A DNA stretch of 11,479 nucleotides from Spirochaetota bacterium (lineage in GTDB: Bacteria > Spirochaetota > UBA12135 > COTS27 > JAFLEE01). The translations under genes were made by a program, and so were the position numbers. The stretch covers positions 1 through 11,479 of the forward strand of contig JAFLEE010000125.1 in NCBI GenBank assembly GCA_017302015.1. The letters run 5' to 3'. This document shows positions 1 to 5,059 of this stretch, piece after piece. The first letter of the stretch is position 1, and each line of letters opens with the position of its first letter. The notes under the pieces are model-generated. The model had not been told where the DNA came from. It made no database searches and worked only from the letters and a program-made list of their open reading frames with translations.

Positions 1-193
1 AGAGGACCATGGGCGAAGAGGCTTGGTCAGAGGATTCCGGGGGAAGCTACCGGCGGTGGAGGGAGGGACAAATGAGGGGTTTAGGCTCGAGTCGGAAATG
101 ATTGGGGGGGGTGCACCAGCCTGAGGGGGGGATTGGAAATATGAATTCTCTGAAAATAGATCCAAGTAAATCCAATCTCTGAAATTGTATTTT
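1..193. other. Non-coding stretch downstream of the thioesterase gene
   Basis: No open frame here resembles a known protein; short frames entering from the left edge stop within about 110 bases and could be the tail of a gene outside the window, but nothing supports that. The first 130 bases are G-rich, with runs of eight and seven G. From about 131 to 195 the composition switches to AT-rich and carries short repeats (TCTCTGAAA twice, TCCAA twice), described separately. No terminator with a T-run was seen for the minus-strand thioesterase gene that ends at 194. Confidence 0.5.
131..184. repeat. AT-rich island with short direct and inverted repeats
   Basis: TCTCTGAAA occurs at 147-155 and again at 176-184. 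TCCAA occurs at 161-165 and 171-175, exactly 10 bases apart (one helical turn), and GATTGGA at 131-137 is the inverted partner of TCCAATC at 171-177. The island is far more AT-rich than the genes around it and lies just past the stop of the minus-strand thioesterase gene. The repeats are visible in the sequence; any role as a protein-binding site or weak hairpin is inference. Confidence 0.35.
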
Positions 194-595
194 TCAACCC
201 CCCAACACCGCCACGAGCGCCTGCGGCCATTTCACCGGCCGCATCGCCTTGGCGTCGACGCAACAATTGATAGTCGACCCCTCCGCCAAGAGGCCCCCCG
301 CCGCGTCCAAGATCCGGCTCTCGAAGAAGAGGCGCACCCCCGTGGACTGGGCGAGGGTCGTCTCGATGGTCAGGAGATCGTCATAGCGCGCCGAGCGCCT
401 GAATTTCACGTGGAGTTCGACGACCGGGCAGAGGATGCCGTATTCGTCCGCCAAGCGCGCCGCGGTGAGGCCCAGATGGCGGAATAATTCGGTGCGGCCG
501 ATCTCCATGAACTCGGCGTAGCGGGTATGGTAGACCACCCCGCCGGCGTCCGTGTCCTTGTAGTAGACGCGGACTTGGCTCCGGTGCGCGGTCAC
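194..595 (-). CDS. ybgC: YbgC-type acyl-CoA thioesterase (hotdog fold)
   Basis: Predicted 133-residue 4-hydroxybenzoyl-CoA thioesterase-family protein that hydrolyses acyl-CoA thioesters in the cytoplasm. The N-terminus has the family signature YYKDTDAGGVVYHTRYAEFM at residues 11-30; D16 is the expected catalytic aspartate and H23 the conserved histidine. The length matches YbgC (about 134 residues). I chose the GTG at 595 rather than an upstream ATG because it places the signature at the usual distance from the start and overlaps the TGA of the upstream lipoprotein gene (GTGA), suggesting translational coupling. In Proteobacteria ybgC heads the tol-pal operon; no tol or pal gene is in this window, so the neighbourhood is unusual. 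The exact acyl substrate cannot be read from the sequence. It could equally be named as a generic YbgC/FadM thioesterase. Confidence 0.88.
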   Translation of the reverse strand: MTAHRSQVRVYYKDTDAGGVVYHTRYAEFMEIGRTELFRHLGLTAARLADEYGILCPVVELHVKFRRSARYDDLLTIETTLAQSTGVRLFFESRILDAAGGLLAEGSTINCCVDAKAMRPVKWPQALVAVLGG

Positions 596-1047
596 GTCGC
601 GGGAACGGGCCCGAACTTGTAGCGCATGAAGGCGCCGTCCCGTTCCGTCCGGTAGCTGAAGCGCAAAATGAGTTCCCAATCGCCGAGGTCGTAAAAATAG
701 CCGAAATCATCCCGGGTTCCCTCGCTATTGACGATGCCCTGGAACTCGGAGTCGAGGCGCAGCATATGCTCCACCTGGCTGCGGCTCATGCCGGGCTTCA
801 AATCGCCCAATTTGCTCTGGATATGGACCACCAAGGCGGATTTGGCGGGGTCGGGCCTCGTGGCATGGACAACCACCGCGGCCACGGGCTCCCGAACCGG
901 GGGAGGAAGGGCCACCGCGACAGTAATGGGAGAATCGACGGGGGGGGTATATTTGACCTGGCTCGTAGCGCACGCGGCGGCCAGGAGGGCCCCCAGTATC
1001 GCGATGAAATACAGGCCATTCTCTTTGGCGGTCAAATTTTCCCCCAT
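592..1047 (-). CDS. BamE/SmpA-like outer-membrane lipoprotein
   Basis: Predicted 151-residue lipoprotein. The N-terminus has a hydrophobic stretch ending in LLAAAC, so C26 is the likely lipidated cysteine. After a proline/valine-rich linker comes LKPGMSRSQVEHML (residues 83-96), which resembles the helix-turn motif of SmpA/OmlA/BamE lipoproteins, and then an aromatic-rich strand region (FGYFYDLGDWELILRFSY). The family includes BamE, a small subunit of the beta-barrel assembly machine, but also many lipoproteins of other function, so the BAM role is not established. The start is ambiguous: GTG at 1050 and ATG at 1047 are adjacent, with AGAGG just upstream; I used the ATG. The stop TGA overlaps the GTG start of the thioesterase gene, so the two are probably one operon. 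It is divergent from the broken lipoprotein gene at 1355. Confidence 0.7.
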   Translation of the reverse strand: MGENLTAKENGLYFIAILGALLAAACATSQVKYTPPVDSPITVAVALPPPVREPVAAVVVHATRPDPAKSALVVHIQSKLGDLKPGMSRSQVEHMLRLDSEFQGIVNSEGTRDDFGYFYDLGDWELILRFSYRTERDGAFMRYKFGPVPAT

Positions 1048-1050
1048 CAC

Positions 1051-1354
1051 CCTCTAGTTTCGGGCACTCGGGACGCTGCCGATAGCAAATTTCCATCCCA
1101 AATTGCCTGGGTGTTGGCACCTATTCTCGGGATCGGCCTGCCACTCTGGAACGGTATCCACAACCGCCGAAATGGGCTCTCGCCCATCCCATCACGTCTA
1201 TACGTGGGTGGATCCAACGAACGCGGTCTGGCTCCACAGATGGCCTGCAGCCTCCTGGGTGCCGAAATCCAGCCGAAAAGGCCTTTTTGAGAATAGAATT
1301 GTCCTCCAGTTCATGCCCCCAAACTCCGACAATCGAAGTCGAGGAGTAACCCCC
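1051..1354. other. Divergent intergenic region, 304 bases
   Basis: This gap separates two divergently transcribed lipoprotein genes and should hold promoters for both. I see no convincing sigma-70 pair. On the plus strand a TAGAAT at 1294-1299 could be a -10 box but has no good -35. A perfect 12-base palindrome, AAAAGGCCTTTT, lies at 1276-1287 just before it. An SD-like GAGGAG at 1341-1346 serves the plus-strand GTG at 1355. An open frame reaches back through part of this gap in phase with the plus-strand gene, but the lipoprotein signal argues that translation starts at 1355. Confidence 0.45.
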
Positions 1355-2386
1355 GTGACCCGAGTTTTCTGCCTCATCCTGGCGGCCGTTTCCCTGTGGG
1401 GCTGCCTCGACATCGACCAGGTCGTGGACCCCGGCGCCACGCCGCCCTCCCTCTATCTGAAGGTCTCCTGGCCGGAGGGCTCCCCCGAGCGGCCCCGCGT
1501 CGAGAACGCCCTGGCGCGCATCCTGGCCCTCTATCCCACCGACTACGCCCCCCTCACCCTCAAGCGCATCCGCGACGGCAAGCGCTTCGGGCTCGAATAG
1601 GAAGGCCCCCTCTCCTCCTCCTCCAATTTCGACGGCACGCCCCTTTCGCCCCGGGTGCAGGGCAATCTGATCGAGATCGGCATCCCCCTCCCCGACCTCT
1701 TCTCCCCCGAATCCCTCGTGCGCACCAATGAATGGATCCAGTCGGCCCTCGCCGGCACCTCCTACCGGCTCATGGTGCGGACCTCCGAGAAGAACATCGC
1801 CGCGAACCTCCTCTCCGGCGGCGTGGTCACTCCCCTGAAGGTCGTCCCCCTCCGCGATCTCGCCCTCATCGACGCCCCGCTCTACCTCTTCGCCTCGGCC
1901 TACAAGCGGGCCCTGGTGCGCGTCGAACTCGGCGCCTCCAACCGCTTCGAGGCGCCCGACACCGCCGCGCGGCTTGCCGGGGAGACCCTTCAGGCCGGCG
2001 TCATCGCCTTCGACCGCGGCTCCATGATCACGGCCCACGGCCATTTCGCCCGCCTCTTCCACGAGGCCCGCATGGCCGACGGCGACCTCTATTTCTTCTA
2101 CGGCTTCACGAGCCTCGTCGTCGACAAGGATCCCGCCCAATCCCGCACCCTCTACCTGCTGGCCCTCGACTGGTATAAGAAGAACCTCTCTACCATGCCT
2201 TGGGAGAACGGTTACGATAAGGCCTATCTCATGCTCGGGCTCCTCTACGCCGATCCCGCGGTGCCTTTCGCCGATAAGGCCCTCGCCAAGAAGACCTTCG
2301 ACGCCGGCCTCGCCGCCAATCCGAACAACAAGTGGATCCGGCAGGTCTACGAAAAGGTCACCGGCGAAAAGATCCCCGGCGGGTGA
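1355..2386 (+). pseudogene. Lipoprotein gene interrupted by one in-frame TAG
   Basis: Read through, this is a 343-residue lipoprotein: GTG start with GAGGAG eight bases upstream, an N-terminal hydrophobic segment and the lipobox LWGC with C17 lipidated. After 81 residues the frame hits TAG at 1598-1600 and then continues open in the same frame to TGA at 2384-2386, with the same codon style on both sides. So the two parts are one gene with a single nonsense codon, not two genes. Possible causes are a point mutation, a base-call error, or readthrough. UAG is used as a normal stop by two other genes in this window (the kinases ending near 9820), which argues against general recoding. The C-terminal half has a helical, repeat-like look (YLLALDWYKKNL, YLMLGLLYADP, KALAKKTFDAGLAANP). 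I do not recognise the family. The stop overlaps the start of endonuclease III. Confidence 0.75.
1655..2386 (+). CDS. Downstream open part of the broken lipoprotein gene
   Basis: This is the longest uninterrupted segment of the broken lipoprotein gene, and an automatic caller may report it as a separate 243-residue protein from the GTG at 1655. Nothing supports independent expression: there is no SD sequence in front of the GTG, no signal peptide, and the frame is continuous with the upstream segment apart from the TAG. The content is mostly soluble and helical, with TPR-like spacing of alanines and aromatics near residues 165-230 (LALDWYKK, LMLGLLYADP, FDAGLAANPNNKWIRQVYEKV). TPR-like assignment is a weak guess. 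If the TAG is a sequencing error this entry disappears into the full-length lipoprotein. Confidence 0.4.
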   Translation: MQGNLIEIGIPLPDLFSPESLVRTNEWIQSALAGTSYRLMVRTSEKNIAANLLSGGVVTPLKVVPLRDLALIDAPLYLFASAYKRALVRVELGASNRFEAPDTAARLAGETLQAGVIAFDRGSMITAHGHFARLFHEARMADGDLYFFYGFTSLVVDKDPAQSRTLYLLALDWYKKNLSTMPWENGYDKAYLMLGLLYADPAVPFADKALAKKTFDAGLAANPNNKWIRQVYEKVTGEKIPGG

Positions 2387-3024
2387 AACGGGCCGAGAAG
2401 GCGGCCGCCATCGCGGCCGAACTTGAGCGCCTCTTCCCCGATCCGCCCATCCCCCTGGACCATCGGGATCCCTACACCCTCCTCGTCGCCACCATCCTCT
2501 CGGCCCAATGCACCGATCTCCGGGTGAACCAGGTCACGAAGGTCTTGTTCGCCCGCGCCCGGACCCCCGCCCAAATGGTGGCCTTGGGCGAAGAGGCCGT
2601 GCGCCTCATCATCCGACCCTGCGGCCTCTCGCCCGGGAAGTCCAAGGCCCTTACGGGGATGTCGAAGCTGCTGCTGGAACGGCATGGGGGCGCGGTACCG
2701 AAATCGTTCGAGGCCCTGGAGGCGCTCCCCGGCGTCGGGCATAAGACGGCCTCCGTGGTCATGAGCCACGCCTTCGGCGTTCCCGCCTTCCCCGTGGACA
2801 CCCATATCCACCGCCTCGCCTGGCGGTGGGGGCTCTCGGACGGGTCCAAGGTGGAGCGCACCGAGGCCGATCTCAAGGCGCTCTATCCCGAGGCGTCCTG
2901 GGAAAAACTCCATCTCCAGATCATCTATTACGGAAGGCAGTATTGCCCGGCGCGGGGGCACGACCTCGCCCACTGCACGATCTGCGCCCGATACGGGGTG
3001 CGGGACCGGATCAAGGAAGCCTGA
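2383..3024 (+). CDS. nth: Endonuclease III (base-excision DNA glycosylase/AP lyase)
   Basis: A 213-residue Nth, close to the 211 residues of the E. coli enzyme. It removes oxidised pyrimidines and cleaves the abasic site. The helix-hairpin-helix LPGVGHKTASVV (residues 115-126) holds the catalytic lysine K121, and VDTHIHRLA (138-146) holds the catalytic aspartate D139. LVATILSAQCTD at 34-45 is another family hallmark. The iron-sulfur loop is unusual: cysteines are visible at 188, 198 and 201 (C-x9-C-x2-C), and the fourth cysteine expected a few residues later is absent, whereas E. coli Nth has C-x6-C-x2-C-x5-C. The GTG start at 2383 overlaps the TGA of the upstream lipoprotein gene (GTGA), implying coupling; starting there gives the family length, while an upstream ATG would add a basic extension that is just the lipoprotein read in another frame. 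Confidence 0.93.
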   Translation: MKRAEKAAAIAAELERLFPDPPIPLDHRDPYTLLVATILSAQCTDLRVNQVTKVLFARARTPAQMVALGEEAVRLIIRPCGLSPGKSKALTGMSKLLLERHGGAVPKSFEALEALPGVGHKTASVVMSHAFGVPAFPVDTHIHRLAWRWGLSDGSKVERTEADLKALYPEASWEKLHLQIIYYGRQYCPARGHDLAHCTICARYGVRDRIKEA

Positions 3025-3040
3025 CCGAACCACGCGGGAG

Positions 3041-3084
3041 GGGATCCGCGCCGCGCGGCCCCCGCATGGCGGCGCGGCGATCCC
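3041..3084. terminator. Large GC-rich hairpin between convergent genes
   Basis: GGGATC plus CGCGCCGC (3041-3054) pairs with GCGGCGCG (3069-3076) and GATCCC (3079-3084), leaving a two-base bulge and a 14-base loop. It sits in the 74-base gap between nth and the minus-strand small protein gene, where a bidirectional terminator is expected. There is no T-run on either side, so it is not a textbook intrinsic terminator; it could also be an RNA-end stabiliser. Confidence 0.45.
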
Positions 3085-3098
3085 GACTCCCGAAGGCT

Positions 3099-3458
3099 TC
3101 AACGCTTCTTCGTTTTCGCTGGTGATTCTTTCCAACTCACCGTGAGCGATCCCTGGGCGCCCAAGAGCGCGCGGTAGCCCTTCGCCTTGAAGCGGGCCGC
3201 CACGTTGGCGAGGGCGTGCATTTGGGCGTCCTCCACCGCCTTCGATTTCACGTTCACGTGGGCTTCGAAGCGGAAATGCTTGCGGCTTCGCGCGATGTCT
3301 TCCAGGAGTTCGCGGGTGAACTCGGCCTCCTCGTGGGCCACCCGCGCAGCATAGGCCCCCACGATCTCTTCGCGGAGTTTGGAGGCGAGAGGGATCTCCA
3401 GAGCGCCGGCGTTTTTCTCGGCGGTCGAGGATCCAAAGAGGCGGCGAAAGATTCCCAT
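3099..3458 (-). CDS. Small hypothetical protein, 119 residues
   Basis: I do not recognise this family. It begins MGIFRRLFGSS, a short amphipathic basic stretch of the kind that can sit on a membrane surface, followed by a mostly helical acidic/basic region and a strand-like segment (FRFEAHVNVKSKAVEDAQ, then KGYRALLGAQGSLTVSW), ending in a basic tail (KTKKR). No cysteines, no signal peptide and no membrane helix are visible. The ATG has GGGGGAA about six bases upstream. It starts 15 bases after the flavodoxin stop on the same strand, so the two genes are probably one transcript. A link to redox or flavin chemistry is only suggested by that position. Confidence 0.65.
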   Translation of the reverse strand: MGIFRRLFGSSTAEKNAGALEIPLASKLREEIVGAYAARVAHEEAEFTRELLEDIARSRKHFRFEAHVNVKSKAVEDAQMHALANVAARFKAKGYRALLGAQGSLTVSWKESPAKTKKR

Positions 3459-3473
3459 GGCGGTTCCCCCGGT

Positions 3474-4016
3474 TTAGGCCCTGCTTTCCATCGGCCCGGG
3501 CGCGAGGTCTTTTCGGCCGTCCACCTGGACGGCGACCCATTGGGCCAGGCGCTTCCCCAGGCGCATCGGGGAGGCCTGCTCCGTCTCGGTGCGCGGTTCC
3601 CCGGCCTGGACCGCCCCGTAATGCAGGGTGAATTGCTTGCCCACGTAATCGGTGACCCCGAAGACGAGGAAACCGAAATTGATGAGGGTGATGAGGATGG
3701 AGAGGCAGACGAGTTCGTTCCCCCCGCCCCAGCCCCCCGACGAAGAAAAGGCGCAGCCGATTTTTCCGTCGATCTTGCCCCAGAGGTCGGTCTGCCCGTC
3801 CCAGAATTGCTTCATCTTCCAGGACATCCCGCCCATATGGGTGGGGGACCCCACGGCGATCCCATCGCACCAGGCGAGGTCCTCCGACCGGGCCTCGTCG
3901 ATGCCCTTGAGGCGGACTTCCATGCCCTCCACGGCGGCGGCCCCCTGGGCGACCAATGCGGCGATCTTTCGCGTGGATTGGCTCTGGCTATCGAAAAGAA
4001 CGAGGATCTTACCCAC
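3474..4016 (-). CDS. WrbA-like flavodoxin / NAD(P)H:quinone oxidoreductase
   Basis: A 180-residue flavodoxin-fold protein. The first strand and phosphate loop, KILVLFDSQSQSTRKIA (residues 3-19), should bind the FMN phosphate. SPTHMGGMSWKMKQFWD (57-73) matches the second FMN loop of WrbA-type proteins, where it reads PTRFGNMxxQMKxFxD, and FSSSGGWGGGNE (90-101) matches their third loop FTSTGGxxGGQE. WrbA reduces quinones by two electrons using NAD(P)H; that activity is inferred. I start at the GTG at 4016 because it directly precedes the first beta strand; a longer frame to an ATG at 4157 would add 47 residues without family resemblance and run into the divergent promoter region. The C-terminus (VDGRKDLAPGPMESRA) is poorly conserved-looking. 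Followed by the 119-residue unknown protein. Confidence 0.82.
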   Translation of the reverse strand: MGKILVLFDSQSQSTRKIAALVAQGAAAVEGMEVRLKGIDEARSEDLAWCDGIAVGSPTHMGGMSWKMKQFWDGQTDLWGKIDGKIGCAFSSSGGWGGGNELVCLSILITLINFGFLVFGVTDYVGKQFTLHYGAVQAGEPRTETEQASPMRLGKRLAQWVAVQVDGRKDLAPGPMESRA

Positions 4017-4179
4017 CGGAGGCCCCCATTGAATGCCCAAGTGTCGCCCGAGCGGGATTCTTTGTAAAGGGCCGGTGGATCCCTCCCGCAAAACCGGGGT
4101 CAATCCACTGTATGGAAATGTCAGGCGGGTGAATCTCTCCGGATGCTGAAAATCCAACCGAAGGGTATGATTTCAACCC
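4017..4179. promoter_or_regulatory. Divergent promoter region, flavodoxin versus hydrolase
   Basis: This 163-base gap must drive both neighbours. For the hydrolase, TATGAT at 4166-4171 ends eight bases before the ATG, which would put the transcription start at or next to the start codon; no matching -35 is obvious and no SD is at a usable distance. A 32-base element at 4098-4129 recurs downstream of the hydrolase gene. For the flavodoxin the minus strand has TTGACC (4098-4103) as a possible -35, but no good -10 at the right distance. Confidence 0.4.
4098..4129 (+). repeat. 32-base imperfect direct repeat, copy A
   Basis: Starts GGTCAATCCA and matches the copy at 4931-4962 at 23 of 32 positions without gaps, by my own count. 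It lies 68 bases before a TATGAT hexamer, the same distance as in copy B (69 bases). It may be a duplicated upstream promoter element, or the two copies may be the edges of a duplicated or inserted segment carrying the hydrolase gene. Confidence 0.4.
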
Positions 4180-4929
4180 ATGCCCCTTCGATTCGAGAGC
4201 CTCTATCTGGATGACGTTCCGCGGGACGGGCGTGTGGTGGATTTCTTCGATCCCGCTGGGGCGCCCCGGGAAAAGGCCTTTTTCTTCGTCCATGGGGGCG
4301 GCTGGCGGGCCGGAAGCCGCTCCATATTCCATCCGATCATCAAGGCCCTCGTCGACCGCGGCTATGCCTGCGCCACCACCGATTACCGGCTGGGCGGCGT
4401 GCACCTCTCTGAGCAGGTCGCCGATGTCCGGGAAGCCTACGGCGCTTTTTCTCGCAGACTGGCCGCGGCGGGAAGACCCTTGCGCGCCGTGGTCCATGGC
4501 GGGTCTGCGGGGGCCCATCTCGCCGCCCTCCTCGCCCTCGCCGGGCCCGAGAAGCCCTGCGGACTCTCCCTGGCCAACGGGCCCTCGACCTTCGAACCTT
4601 GGCCCGATATTTTTCCGGGGATCTGGGCCTCCATGCAAGACATCATGGGCGTCCCCTGGGAAACCCACCCCGAGCGCTACCGGGAGGCGTCCCCCATCCA
4701 CCATATCCGGGCGGGCCATCCTCCCATCCTCTTCATGCACGCCGAGAACGAACATATGTTCCCCCTGGCCCAGACCCTCCGCCTCCAGCGGGCTGTGGAG
4801 ACCTGCGGCGGCCGCATGGAAATCCGCCAGTACCCCGCCATGGAGCACGGATTCTTCTATTCCCTCGAGCGCCCCCAGCAGCGCGCGGCCCTGGAAGACC
4901 TGGTGGCCTTCGCCGAGTCTATCCCCTGA
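4180..4929 (+). CDS. Alpha/beta hydrolase of the HGGGW esterase/lipase group
   Basis: A 249-residue alpha/beta hydrolase, probably a cytoplasmic carboxylesterase as no signal peptide is visible. FFFVHGGGWRAGS (residues 34-46) carries the oxyanion-hole motif HGGGW typical of the hormone-sensitive-lipase/kynurenine formamidase-like group. HGGSAGAHLA (106-115) is the nucleophile elbow with S109. The acid is probably E191 (HAENEHMFP, where relatives have D), and H223 in YPAMEHGFF is the catalytic histidine. So the triad is complete, with Glu instead of Asp. The gene lies upstream of two sugar-type dehydrogenases on the same strand with a 130-base gap, so it may deacylate or open a lactone in the same pathway; that is inference. 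Kynurenine formamidase is an alternative name but nothing else here concerns tryptophan. Confidence 0.83.
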   Translation: MPLRFESLYLDDVPRDGRVVDFFDPAGAPREKAFFFVHGGGWRAGSRSIFHPIIKALVDRGYACATTDYRLGGVHLSEQVADVREAYGAFSRRLAAAGRPLRAVVHGGSAGAHLAALLALAGPEKPCGLSLANGPSTFEPWPDIFPGIWASMQDIMGVPWETHPERYREASPIHHIRAGHPPILFMHAENEHMFPLAQTLRLQRAVETCGGRMEIRQYPAMEHGFFYSLERPQQRAALEDLVAFAESIP

Positions 4930-4930
4930 C

Positions 4931-4962
4931 GGTCAATCCAGTGAATGAGAATGTTGAACGGG
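4931..4962 (+). repeat. 32-base imperfect direct repeat, copy B
   Basis: Begins one base after the hydrolase stop codon with GGTCAATCCA, and matches copy A at 4098-4129 at 23 of 32 positions. It is followed 69 bases from its start by TATGAT (5000-5005), mirroring the layout in front of the hydrolase. Confidence 0.4.
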
Positions 4963-4975
4963 CCCCTCGGGGGCC
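4961..4975 (+). terminator. Short GC hairpin after the hydrolase gene
   Basis: GGCCCC (4961-4966), loop TCG, GGGGCC (4970-4975): a perfect six-base-pair stem 32 bases after the hydrolase stop. No T-run follows, so it is a weak terminator candidate at best. Confidence 0.35.
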
Positions 4976-4999
4976 AGCCGCTGCGCGCCCCGGGCGGCC

Positions 5000-5005
5000 T
5001 ATGAT
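5000..5005 (+). promoter_or_regulatory. Possible -10 box before the first Gfo/Idh/MocA gene
   Basis: TATGAT stands out in a very GC-rich gap, 54 bases before the ATG at 5060. No -35 hexamer is recognisable at 16-18 bases upstream. An SD-like AAGGA lies at 5048-5052. Confidence 0.3.
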
Positions 5006-5059
5006 GAAAGGGTCGACAGGGGACCGGGCCGCCGCCGCCCCATCGACAAGGAAAGCCCC

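Noticed and set aside
101-131. G-quadruplex from the G8 and G7 runs
   Set aside because: Only two long G-runs lie close together; four are needed for an intramolecular quadruplex, and the other runs nearby are shorter and irregular.
1276-1287. AAAAGGCCTTTT palindrome, also present within 4271-4283
   Set aside because: The second copy is plain coding sequence of the hydrolase, so the shared string looks like chance. Kept only as a note in the intergenic entry.
1598-1600. UAG recoding (pyrrolysine or a reassigned amber codon)
   Set aside because: UAG ends two other genes here at natural family ends, no pyl genes are in the window, and the protein is not of a type known to contain pyrrolysine. 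Mutation or a base-call error is simpler.
1121-2140. A 339-codon minus-strand open frame opposite the broken lipoprotein gene
   Set aside because: It could suggest that the real gene is on the other strand, but it is Gly/Glu-rich and motif-free, while the plus strand has an SD, a lipobox and continuity into nth.
2347-3870. A 507-codon minus-strand open frame across nth and the small protein gene
   Set aside because: Arg/Gly/Pro-rich shadow opposite nth and overlapping two better-supported genes; no family motif.
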